Positions 1 to 5,835 of a stretch of DNA of 7,578 nucleotides are shown here, piece by piece; within the stretch, counting starts at the first letter, position 1; every line of letters starts with the position of its first letter. The translations under genes and the position numbers were made by a program. The notes beneath the pieces were generated by a model. That model was not told where the DNA came from, made no database searches, and was given only the letters and a program-made list of their open reading frames with translations. This DNA comes from DASUMP01 sp036277635 (lineage in GTDB: Bacteria; Actinomycetota; Acidimicrobiia; IMCC26256; PALSA-610). Location: contig DASUMP010000266.1 of NCBI GenBank assembly GCA_036277635.1, positions 1 through 7,578 on the forward strand, read 5' to 3'.

Positions 1-663
1 TACCAGAACCGGGGCCTCCCGCTGCTCGACCTGGTGCAGGAGGGGAACCTCGGGTTGATCCACGCGGTCGAGAAATTCGACTGGCGCAAAGGCTTCAAGT
101 TCTCGACGTACGCGACGTGGTGGGTCCGCCAAGCCATCCAGCGCGGCATCGGCACCACCGGTCGTGCGATCCGGCTCCCCGCGCACGTGTTCGAAGAGGC
201 GGCTGCGGTGCTGCGCATCGCCGGGGAGCTCGAAGGTCGCCTCGGACGGCGACCGACCGTGGACGAGCTCGCGGAGGCGAGCAACCGACCCGCGACGCGT
301 GTCGCCGAGATCTTGGCGTACGAAGCCGAGATCGTCTCGCTCACGAAGCCCGTGTCCGACGACTCGGAGACGGAGCTGAGCGACCTCGTGATCGACGTGA
401 CCGCACCCGACGTCGCCGACGTCGCGCTCCGACCGCTGGTCGCGCGCGAAGTGTTCGAGATGATGTCGGTGCTCGACGCACGCGAACGCCAGATCCTCGA
501 GCTGCGGTTCGGACTCGACGGCGGTCAGCCCCGGTCGTGCGCCGAGGTCGGCGCGGTGCTCCAGCTCACCCGCGAGCGGATCCGGCAGATCGAGGCCCGC
601 GCGCTCTCGAAGCTGCGGCACCCGTCGAACGACCGGGAGGCGCGCGCGTTGCTCGCGTCGTGA
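1..663 (+). CDS. RNA polymerase sigma factor, sigma-70 family, probably group 2 (5'-truncated by window edge)
   Basis: The reading frame is open from base 1 and gives the last 220 residues of a primary-like sigma factor, which directs RNA polymerase to -10/-35 promoters. Numbering from the window edge, residues 1-50 are regions 2.2-2.4, with core-binding DLVQEGNLGLIHAVEKF and the -10-reading FSTYATWWVRQAIQRG. Residues about 55-120 are region 3 (RAIRLPAHV, then GRRPTVDELAE). Residues about 155-212 are region 4, with LDARERQILELRFGLD and the -35-binding helix-turn-helix ending LTRERIRQIEARALSKLRHPS. The GIGTTGRAIRLPAHV stretch and the RHPSNDREARALL tail resemble actinobacterial group 2 (SigB/HrdB-paralogue) proteins as I recall them better than the essential SigA, so an alternative or stationary-phase role is likely but inferred. 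Region 1 and the start lie outside the window. It converges on the oxidoreductase gene with 13 bp between stops. Confidence 0.95.
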   Translation, partial: YQNRGLPLLDLVQEGNLGLIHAVEKFDWRKGFKFSTYATWWVRQAIQRGIGTTGRAIRLPAHVFEEAAAVLRIAGELEGRLGRRPTVDELAEASNRPATRVAEILAYEAEIVSLTKPVSDDSETELSDLVIDVTAPDVADVALRPLVAREVFEMMSVLDARERQILELRFGLDGGQPRSCAEVGAVLQLTRERIRQIEARALSKLRHPSNDREARALLAS

Positions 664-686
664 CGCGTCGCGCGCCTCACGACGCG
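654..686. terminator. Inverted repeat spanning two convergent stop codons, candidate bidirectional terminator
   Basis: Bases 654-663 (cgcgtcgtga) and 677-686 (tcacgacgcg) are perfect reverse complements, 10 bp, separated by a 13-base GC-rich loop. The left arm contains the sigma stop TGA and the right arm the complement of the oxidoreductase stop, because both proteins end in Ala-Ser coded GCG TCG TGA. There is no T-run on either side, so this would be the U-less hairpin type often proposed for high-GC actinobacteria. Termination activity is inferred. Confidence 0.5.
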
Positions 687-1696
687 GAGGCTTGCAGCTC
701 GTTCACGACCGCTCGCCAGCGCTCGGGGTCGCTGCGGTACGGCGCGTAGAACGAGCAGCGGTCGACCAGGTCGCCGTAACGTGCCCGCAGCTCGTTCGCG
801 ACCGCTTCGGGCTCCGCGACCACCGCGAACGTCGTGAGCACGTCGTCGTCGATCAGCTCGCCCATCTCGACCCACTTGCCCTGCTTCGAGAGCGCGTTGA
901 GCTCGGGCTGCAGCTCGCCCCAACCGTGCAGGTCGAGCACGCCGCGGTACGCGGGCGTGGATCCGTAGAAGGCGATCTGCTGCTTCACCGCGGCGCGCGC
1001 CGCGGCGGTCTCCTCGTCGTTCGTGCCGGTCACCACGAACAGCGGTCCGGACACTTCGAACTGCGCGCGCGCCCGGCCGGCTTTCGCGAGGCCGCGCTCG
1101 ATCGCGGGCATCGTGACCTCGCGCACGTACCTTTCGGTGGTGAAGCCGTGGATGATGATCCCGTCGGCGACCTCTCCCGCGACCTCGGTCATCTTCTCCC
1201 CGACTGCGGCGAGGAACACCTTCGGCGGTCCGTACTCGTTCGGCCCGGGATCGAAGAACGGCGTCATCAGCGTGTGCCGGTAGAACTCGCCGCGGAAGTC
1301 GAGCGGGACGCGCTCGTCCCACGTCCGCCAGATCGCGCGCATCGCGAGGATCAGCTCGCGCATGCGTGCCGCCGGGTGTGACCACTCCATCGAGAAGCGC
1401 TTCTCGATGTGGGCCTTGATCTGCGAGCCGAGACCGAGGATGAACCGGCCCCGCGAGAACGCCTGCAGGTCGTGGCCGATCTGCGCGAGGGTCATCGGGT
1501 TGCGGGCGAATGCGACCGCGATGCCGGTGCCGAGCTCGATGCGCTCGGTGTGCTCGGCTGCGACGAGCAGCGGGAAGAACGGGTCGTGGTTCGTCTCGGC
1601 GGTCAGCAGCCCGTCGTAGCCCAGCCGCTCGAGCTCGACCGCGTGCGTCGCGATCGCGCCGAGGTCGGTGGTGATCAGCCCGGAATCGACCTTCAT
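677..1696 (-). CDS. LLM-class F420-dependent oxidoreductase (luciferase-like)
   Basis: This is a 339-residue protein of the luciferase-like (LLM) TIM-barrel family, most like the F420-binding subfamily typified by MSMEG_2256 (TIGR03617, from memory). Supporting features are the N-terminal LERLGYDGLLTAETNHDPF, the core strand LGTGIAVAFARNP at residues 55-67, and RFILGLGSQIKAHIEKR at 84-100, where an Ile/Lys segment follows the GLG loop as is typical of that subfamily. These enzymes transfer hydride with reduced or oxidised deazaflavin F420 on small organic substrates; the substrate here cannot be read from sequence. It is cytoplasmic, with no signal peptide. The ATG at 1696 is supported by a GGGGGAG Shine-Dalgarno site (1702-1708) five bases upstream. 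A weak -10-like TATGAG lies at 1720-1725 on the minus strand. It is divergent from the RecB-like nuclease gene with 59 bp between starts. FMN binding cannot be fully excluded. Confidence 0.9.
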   Translation of the reverse strand: MKVDSGLITTDLGAIATHAVELERLGYDGLLTAETNHDPFFPLLVAAEHTERIELGTGIAVAFARNPMTLAQIGHDLQAFSRGRFILGLGSQIKAHIEKRFSMEWSHPAARMRELILAMRAIWRTWDERVPLDFRGEFYRHTLMTPFFDPGPNEYGPPKVFLAAVGEKMTEVAGEVADGIIIHGFTTERYVREVTMPAIERGLAKAGRARAQFEVSGPLFVVTGTNDEETAAARAAVKQQIAFYGSTPAYRGVLDLHGWGELQPELNALSKQGKWVEMGELIDDDVLTTFAVVAEPEAVANELRARYGDLVDRCSFYAPYRSDPERWRAVVNELQASAS

Positions 1697-1701
1697 CGCT
1701 G

Positions 1702-1708
1702 CTCCCCC
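1702..1708 (-). promoter_or_regulatory. Shine-Dalgarno site of the LLM oxidoreductase
   Basis: On the minus strand GGGGGAG lies five bases before the ATG at 1696. This fixes the start, and contrasts with the divergent nuclease gene, which has no such site. Confidence 0.7.
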
Positions 1709-1743
1709 GTCGGTGGTCCCTCATACTTGTCGCACCCCGCGGA

Positions 1744-1749
1744 TATGGT
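1744..1749 (+). promoter_or_regulatory. Putative -10 element of a leaderless promoter for the RecB-like nuclease
   Basis: TATGGT fits the TANNNT core of a -10 hexamer and ends exactly six bases before the ATG at 1756, so transcription would be expected to start at or within a base of the start codon. No Shine-Dalgarno sequence precedes the ATG and no convincing -35 is seen at the usual spacing. The same arrangement occurs before the minus-strand gene starting at 5721. Confidence 0.5.
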
Positions 1750-1755
1750 CGACCC

Positions 1756-2607
1756 ATGGTGTTCGCACCGCCGGGCGGCCTGTCCCCGAGCTCCATGGGA
1801 GCCTTCACGAGCTGCCCGCTCGCGTTCCGGTTCTCCTACATCGAGCGGCTCCCCGAACCGCCGGCGGCCCCGGCGAGCAAGGGCACGCTCGTGCACCTGG
1901 CGCTCCAGCACCTCATGTGGCGCCCCGCCGAGGAGCGCACCCTCGACCACGCGCTCGCCGACCTCGGGCGCGCGACCGCCGACCTCGCCGCCGACCCGGA
2001 GTTCGCCGGCCTCGAGCTCACCGCCGAGGAGTGGGCCACCTTCCACGCTGACGCCGAAGTGCTGGTCCGCCGCTACTTCGAGCTCGAAGACCCCACGCGG
2101 GTGCGCGCGATCGGCCTCGAGCTCCGCCTCGAAGCCGAGCTGCCGTCGGGCGTGAAGCTGCGCGGCATCATCGACCGGCTCGAGCTCGACGACGCCGGCG
2201 AGCTCGTCGTCACCGACTACAAGACCGGCTCGGCGCCGAGCGAGTTCTGGGAAGCCAAGAGCATGGCCGGCGTCCACGTGTACTCGTGGTTGTGCGAGCA
2301 GGTGTTCGGGCGCCGTCCGGCGAGCATCCAGCTCCTCTACCTCTCCACCCCCGAACGCATCGTCGCCCACCCCTCGGAGCAGTCGTTGCGGGGCGTCGCG
2401 GTGAAGTCGACCGCGGTCATGCAGGCGGTGCGCACCGCGTGCGAACGCAGCGACTTCCGGCCGCGCCCGGGGCCCCTGTGCAACTACTGCTCGTTCCGGG
2501 AGTTCTGCCCGTCGTTCGGCGGCGACCCCGACCGCGCCGCGCCCGTGCTCGCCGAGCGCGCCGAGGTCGCGCAGGGCATCCAGCGGCTGCCGCTCGCGAG
2601 CGTCTGA
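1756..2607 (+). CDS. Stand-alone RecB-family exonuclease, PD-(D/E)XK fold with Fe-S-type cysteines
   Basis: The product is 283 residues, a single-domain nuclease of the RecB/AddB/Cas4-like family (COG2887 type). The N-terminal box LSPSSMGAFTSCPLAFRF is followed by GTLVHLALQHL with the conserved His47, GIIDRLEL with Asp140, and VVTDYKTG with Asp154 and Lys156, the metal-binding PD-(D/E)XK core. Cys20 plus C-terminal Cys242, Cys245 and Cys251 (LCNYCSFREFCPSFGG) match the four-cysteine iron-sulphur staple of AddB/Cas4 relatives. The motif normally reading Gln-x-x-x-Tyr after the core appears as GVHVY (Gly172, Tyr176), so the usual Gln is missing. No helicase domain is fused and no helicase or cas genes are adjacent. 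The role is probably DNA end processing in repair, with partner unknown. ATG 1756 is chosen because it retains the N-terminal box; Met14 would delete part of it. Confidence 0.9.
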   Translation: MVFAPPGGLSPSSMGAFTSCPLAFRFSYIERLPEPPAAPASKGTLVHLALQHLMWRPAEERTLDHALADLGRATADLAADPEFAGLELTAEEWATFHADAEVLVRRYFELEDPTRVRAIGLELRLEAELPSGVKLRGIIDRLELDDAGELVVTDYKTGSAPSEFWEAKSMAGVHVYSWLCEQVFGRRPASIQLLYLSTPERIVAHPSEQSLRGVAVKSTAVMQAVRTACERSDFRPRPGPLCNYCSFREFCPSFGGDPDRAAPVLAERAEVAQGIQRLPLASV

Positions 2608-2611
2608 GCGG

Positions 2612-2645
2612 CCCGCGACCCCGCGCGTCGCGGGAGCGTCGCGGG
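2612..2645 (+). terminator. Hairpin after the nuclease gene, with alternative 3' arms
   Basis: Five bases after the nuclease stop, cccgcgac (2612-2619) is the exact reverse complement of gtcgcggg at 2627-2634 (7-base loop) and again of gtcgcggg at 2638-2645 (18-base loop), because the 3' arm lies in a tandem duplication. There is no T-run. A terminator role is plausible from position and stability but inferred. Confidence 0.4.
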
Positions 2646-2646
2646 A
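2625..2646. repeat. Two perfect tandem copies of an 11-bp unit
   Basis: gcgtcgcggga occurs at 2625-2635 and again at 2636-2646, followed by a partial gcg. It lies between the nuclease and PAP2 genes and duplicates the 3' arm of the hairpin starting at 2612. Confidence 0.8.
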
Positions 2647-2654
2647 GCGACCCG

Positions 2655-2660
2655 TAGGCT
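2655..2660 (+). promoter_or_regulatory. Putative -10 element for the PAP2-DsbA operon
   Basis: TAGGCT fits TANNNT and ends ten bases before the ATG at 2671, predicting a very short leader of a few bases. No Shine-Dalgarno sequence is present before that ATG. The spacing is looser than at 1744 and 5728, so this call is weaker. Confidence 0.35.
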
Positions 2661-2670
2661 CCTCGGGCCC

Positions 2671-3261
2671 ATGCCCATCACGCCGGTCACGCCGTTGGTC
2701 GAGCGCTTCGACGCAACCGTCGAAGCTGCGCTCGAGCGCGTCCGGTCGCCCCTCGCCGACCGCATCTTCTGGAGCGCGTCGAGCGCGGCCGACCACGGGC
2801 TGCTCTGGCACACCATCGGCGTGGTGCGCGCGCTGCGGCGGGGCAGCGTGCTCGACGCGCTCCGCTTCTCCGCGGCGATGGGCATCGAGTCGTTCGTCAC
2901 GAACGTCGCGGTGAAGTCGGCGTTCCGGCGGCGCCGGCCCGTCGGCAGCGAGCAGCCCCTCCCCGCCGACCTCCACCGACCCGTCACGAGCTCGTTCCCT
3001 TCCGGGCACGCGACGGCAGCGTTCTGCGCCGCCACGCTGCTCGTGCGCGACGGCCGGTCGCGCGTCGGGTGGTACGGCCTCGCCGCCGTCGTCGGAGCGA
3101 GCCGGGTGTACGTGCGACTGCACCACCCGTCCGACGTCGTGGCCGGCGCCGTGCTCGGACGCGTCTTGGGAGCGGCGCTGGCACCATTGGTCCCGGCGCG
3201 ACCGACAGTACGGCGATCGTGGTGGGCGATCGCGCGCGGATCGAGAGGACGACGTCGATGA
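2671..3261 (+). CDS. PAP2-family (phosphatidic acid phosphatase type 2) membrane phosphatase
   Basis: The 196-residue product carries the full three-part PAP2/haloperoxidase-type active site: KX6RP as Lys82 to Arg89-Pro90, the PSGH box at 110-113, and SRX5HX3D as Ser144-Arg145, His151 and Asp155. The histidines act as nucleophile and acid/base on a phosphate ester. Hydrophobic stretches flank the motifs (around 114-125, 134-143 and 156-174), consistent with an integral membrane enzyme whose active site faces outward. Likely substrates are phosphatidate, polyprenyl diphosphate or other lipid phosphates; these cannot be told apart here. The C-terminus is strongly basic (residues 177-196). Its stop overlaps the next ATG as ATGA at 3258-3261, indicating translational coupling with the DsbA-like gene. 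A WS/DGAT gene follows closely, making diacylglycerol supply a reasonable guess. Confidence 0.92.
   Translation: MPITPVTPLVERFDATVEAALERVRSPLADRIFWSASSAADHGLLWHTIGVVRALRRGSVLDALRFSAAMGIESFVTNVAVKSAFRRRRPVGSEQPLPADLHRPVTSSFPSGHATAAFCAATLLVRDGRSRVGWYGLAAVVGASRVYVRLHHPSDVVAGAVLGRVLGAALAPLVPARPTVRRSWWAIARGSRGRRR
3243..3249 (+). promoter_or_regulatory. Shine-Dalgarno site of the DsbA-like gene, inside the PAP2 coding end
   Basis: GAGAGGA ends eight bases before the ATG at 3258. It decides the start of the DsbA-like gene, whose frame is open much further upstream (to 3069) across the PAP2 gene. Confidence 0.65.
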
Positions 3262-3845
3262 CCCTCAGCTTCTCCGTCACCTTCGACTACCGCTGCCCGT
3301 TCGCGCGCAACGCGCACGAGTCGGTCGTCGCGGGCGTGCGCGCCGGGCGCGACTGGGACGTCACGTTCGTGCCGTTCTCGCTCGACCAGGTGCACGCCGA
3401 CGACGACACGCCGGCGGTGTGGGACCGGCCAGCCGACGAACGGGGCACCGGAGTCCACGCGCTCGAATGGGGCATCGCCGTGCGGGACACCCATCCCGAA
3501 CGCTTCTTCGACTGGCATCTCGCGACGTTCGCCGCCCGCCACGACGAGGGCCGACGCCTCACCGAAGTGACGGTGTTGCGCGATGTCGCCGCCGCGGTCG
3601 GCCTCGACGCCGACGCGATCGCATCCCACGTCGCGGGCGGTGCCCCCCTCCGAGCGCTGGCGACGGAGCACACCGCGATCGCACGCTCCCACGCCGTGTT
3701 CGGCGTCCCGACCTTCGTCGTCGGCGAGCACGCGATGTTCGTCCGGCTCATGGACCGGGGCGGCCCCGACGACATCGACCGCGTCCTCGACCTCGTCGAG
3801 TTCGGGTCGCTCAACGAGCTGAAGCACACGCGCATCCCTCGCTGA
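3258..3845 (+). CDS. DsbA/FrnE-like thioredoxin-fold protein with a monothiol CPFA site
   Basis: The 195-residue product begins with a beta-strand and then FDYRCPFARNAHE, the position of the thioredoxin-fold active site (Cys13-Pro-Phe-Ala16). A helical insertion (about 55-145) and the cis-proline loop FGVPTFVVGEHAMF with Pro151 follow, the order seen in DsbA-family proteins of the FrnE and 2-hydroxychromene-2-carboxylate isomerase type. The second cysteine of CxxC is replaced by Ala and no other cysteine is present, so it cannot form an internal redox disulfide. A glutathione- or mycothiol-transferase/isomerase-like or mixed-disulfide role is more likely, by inference. No signal peptide is present, so it is probably cytoplasmic. 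The ATG at 3258 is supported by GAGAGGA upstream, by the ATGA overlap with the PAP2 gene, and by placing the first strand at the N-terminus. Confidence 0.85.
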   Translation: MTLSFSVTFDYRCPFARNAHESVVAGVRAGRDWDVTFVPFSLDQVHADDDTPAVWDRPADERGTGVHALEWGIAVRDTHPERFFDWHLATFAARHDEGRRLTEVTVLRDVAAAVGLDADAIASHVAGGAPLRALATEHTAIARSHAVFGVPTFVVGEHAMFVRLMDRGGPDDIDRVLDLVEFGSLNELKHTRIPR

Positions 3846-3860
3846 TCGGGGCGAGGAGCG

Positions 3861-3896
3861 GGACGGCGCCGAGCGGCTTGCCCGCGACCGCCGTCC
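3861..3896 (+). terminator. Stem-loop after the PAP2-DsbA operon
   Basis: ggacggcg (3861-3868) pairs perfectly with cgccgtcc (3889-3896). Inside the 20-base loop, gcgg (3873-3876) can pair with ccgc (3882-3885). It begins 15 bases after the DsbA-like stop and ends 16 bases before the WS/DGAT start. No T-run follows. It could be a terminator or a partial attenuator between the two units. Confidence 0.45.
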
Positions 3897-3912
3897 GGGC
3901 CACGCTGGCGGC

Positions 3913-5385
3913 GTGCGCATGTCGGACGCCGAAGGGATCATGTGGGCGGTCGAGAAGGACCCCGCTCTGCGCTCCGACTTCTGCAACCTCACGGTGCTCG
4001 ATCGTTCGCCGTCGCGCGCTCGCATGCACGAAGCCGCGCGCGCCGCGATCGCGGCGATCCCGCGCCTCGGCCAGCGAGTCGTCGCGGCGCCGCTGCGACT
4101 CGTCCCGCCGGCGTGGGTCGACGATCCCGCGCTCGACCTCGACTACCACGTGCGCTTCGTCGGCGTGCCACATCCCGGCGGGACGCGCGAGCTCCTCGAC
4201 CTGTGCGCGTCGCTCGCGGAGGCGCCGTTCGACCGGTCGCGGCCGCTGTGGGAGTTCACCGTGATCCACGGGCTCGTCGACGGCCGCGCCGCGATGCTGC
4301 AGAAGGTCCACCACACGATCACTGACGGCGTGGGGGGACTCCGACTCTCCCTCGCGCTCGTCGACCTCGAACGCGACCCCCGGCCCGACGCATCGACGGT
4401 CGCGGTGCTGCGCCGCGAGCTCGCGGAGGTCGTCGCCGATGTCCCCCGCGACCCGATCGCGCGCACCTCGCCCCTCGACGTCACTCGCGATGCGGTGGTC
4501 GACGCGGCCGGGAGGAGCGTTGCGGTCGCCCGCCGGGCCGCCGCCGAGGCCCTCGAGACGCTGCGCACACCGACGTCGATCCCGACGCGCGCATCCGAAG
4601 CGGCGGCGCTCGCCGCGTCGCTCCGCCGCCAGCTGCTCGTCACCGAGGGCGCGCGCTCCGACGTGCTGCGCGCACGGTCGCTCCGTCGACACTTCGCGAT
4701 CGCCGCCGCGTCGCTCCCGGAGGCGAAGGAGGCCGCGACGCGCCTCGGTGGGACGATCAACGACGTGTTCGTCACCGCGTTGACCGGTGGACTCGGCGCG
4801 TATCACCGCGCGCACGGCGGGCACGCCACCGACCTGCGCCTCGCGATGCCCGTGAGCACGCGCACGCGCGGGGATGCCGACGCGAACCAGTTCACGCCCG
4901 CACGCGTCGTCGTCCCGATGGGTCCCGACGATCCCGTCGCACGCTTCGACGTCGTGCGCGAACGACTCGCGGCGGCGCGCGGCGAGGTCGCGTTGCACGC
5001 AGCCCAGGGACTCGCGAGCATCGCCGCGCTCCTGCCAACCGCGATGCTCGTGCCGATCGTGCGCAACCAGGCGCGGACGATCGACTTCGCGGCGTCGAAC
5101 CTGCGCGGCAGCCCGGTCCCGCTGTATCTCGCGGGTGCACGGATCGAAGCCAGCTACCCGTTCGGTCCTCGCACCGGGTGCGCACTCAACGTGACGCTCT
5201 TGTCGTACTGCGACGAGGTGCACCTGGGCTACAACATCGACACTGCGGCGGTCGTCGACCCCGACGAGCTGCTCGCGATGATCGAGACCTCGTGGCACGA
5301 CGTCGTGCACGCGAGCCGGGCGCGTCGCCGCACGAGCTCGGCCCGTCGGCGGGGCGCCGGCGCCGAACGGAGATCAGGGACGTAG
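3913..5385 (+). CDS. WS/DGAT family acyltransferase (wax ester synthase / diacylglycerol O-acyltransferase)
   Basis: The product is 490 residues, near the family's usual 450-500. Members transfer acyl groups from acyl-CoA to diacylglycerol or fatty alcohols, making storage triacylglycerol or wax esters at the membrane. The catalytic HHxxxDG is intact as His133-His134-x-x-x-Asp138-Gly139 (QKVHHTITDGVGGLRL), preceded by the PLWEF element at 111-115. The C-terminal half has the conserved INDVF motif (Asn283-Asp284) and SNLRGSPVPLYLAGARI around 395-412, where the second lobe packs. GTG 3913 is preferred because it gives MRMSDAEGIMW, aligning with the usual xRMSxxD opening; ATG 3919 would lose two residues and cannot be excluded. 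No Shine-Dalgarno site is seen. The last 20 or so residues are Arg-rich and probably disordered. It lies 67 bp after the DsbA-like gene and overlaps the minus-strand gene by 12 bp. Confidence 0.93.
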   Translation: MRMSDAEGIMWAVEKDPALRSDFCNLTVLDRSPSRARMHEAARAAIAAIPRLGQRVVAAPLRLVPPAWVDDPALDLDYHVRFVGVPHPGGTRELLDLCASLAEAPFDRSRPLWEFTVIHGLVDGRAAMLQKVHHTITDGVGGLRLSLALVDLERDPRPDASTVAVLRRELAEVVADVPRDPIARTSPLDVTRDAVVDAAGRSVAVARRAAAEALETLRTPTSIPTRASEAAALAASLRRQLLVTEGARSDVLRARSLRRHFAIAAASLPEAKEAATRLGGTINDVFVTALTGGLGAYHRAHGGHATDLRLAMPVSTRTRGDADANQFTPARVVVPMGPDDPVARFDVVRERLAAARGEVALHAAQGLASIAALLPTAMLVPIVRNQARTIDFAASNLRGSPVPLYLAGARIEASYPFGPRTGCALNVTLLSYCDEVHLGYNIDTAAVVDPDELLAMIETSWHDVVHASRARRRTSSARRRGAGAERRSGT

Positions 5386-5721
5386 ACGCGGCCCCGGCTC
5401 CTCGACCGCGTCGAGCCATTCCGCGTGTCCCGGGTCGCGCCACGCCGCGTGCACGCAGCCCGTGTCGGCGTCGACCACGTAGAGGTGGAGCGTCGGCGCG
5501 TCGTCGGCCAGCTCCATGAGCTCCTCGGTGCGGGGATGCGGCGGCGCGGCGTCGAGCAGGTCGACGAACGCGACCACGGCCAGCACGCGACTCGCGCACT
5601 GCGGGCAGGCCGACACGGTGGCGGGTTCGAGTCCGCCGGTCGCGGCGAGCAGGGCGTCCGCCTCGGCGTCGTCGAGGCGCAGCTCGGCACCGTCGTCGTC
5701 GAGGAACCGCAACGCCGCCAC
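5374..5721 (-). CDS. Small conserved-looking protein with a CPQC motif, function unknown
   Basis: I do not recognise this 115-residue protein. It is acidic and Ala/Leu/Asp-rich. It begins MAALRFLDDDGAELRLDD, has a CPQC pair (Cys39, Cys42) before a hydrophobic segment (RVLAVVAFVDLLDAA), and contains THLY-like strand TLHLYVVDADTGCVHAAW with Cys89. A single CxxC could bind half a zinc site, act in a dimer, or be redox-active; none can be decided. The minus frame is open far upstream to 7344, but that part is antisense to a convincing gene. GTG 5721 is chosen because TACGTT (5728-5733) lies exactly six bases before it, the leaderless arrangement also seen at 1756. The natural-looking protein composition begins there. 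It ends 12 bp inside the convergent WS/DGAT gene and is divergent from the membrane-anchored protein gene. Confidence 0.72.
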   Translation of the reverse strand: MAALRFLDDDGAELRLDDAEADALLAATGGLEPATVSACPQCASRVLAVVAFVDLLDAAPPHPRTEELMELADDAPTLHLYVVDADTGCVHAAWRDPGHAEWLDAVEEPGPRLRP

Positions 5722-5727
5722 GGCGGG

Positions 5728-5733
5728 AACGTA
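5728..5733 (-). promoter_or_regulatory. Putative -10 element of a leaderless promoter for the CPQC protein
   Basis: On the minus strand TACGTT fits TANNNT and is followed by six bases and then the GTG at 5721. No good Shine-Dalgarno site sits at normal distance. The spacing is identical to that before the nuclease gene at 1756. Confidence 0.45.
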
Positions 5734-5835
5734 CCCTCGGGCTGCGATCCGGGGGCGCTCGGGAACCGGGCGGGGTCGAAGGTCGTCCAACGGGTGTACC
5801 GCCCACACGAGACCCACCCAGGGCCGACGAGGACC

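Noticed and set aside
1727..1749. Classical -35/-10 pair (ttgtcg with tatggt) before the nuclease
   Set aside because: Only 11 bases separate the two elements, too short for a normal sigma-70 spacer.
525..1808. Second minus-strand open frame over the LLM oxidoreductase region
   Set aside because: Highly Arg-rich translation with no family motifs; a frame shadow of the 677-1696 gene.
1756..2607. Cas4 or CRISPR adaptation gene
   Set aside because: The fold and cysteines are similar, but no repeats, cas1, cas2 or effector genes are present in the window.
3069..3257. Longer N-terminus for the DsbA-like protein
   Set aside because: It overlaps the PAP2 active-site codons in another frame and gives an Arg-rich lead; the SD and ATGA coupling at 3258 are better.
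2484..4025. 513-codon minus-strand open frame across PAP2 and DsbA-like genes
   Set aside because: Low-complexity Arg/Ser/Ala composition and no motifs; both plus-strand genes beneath it have complete active-site signatures.
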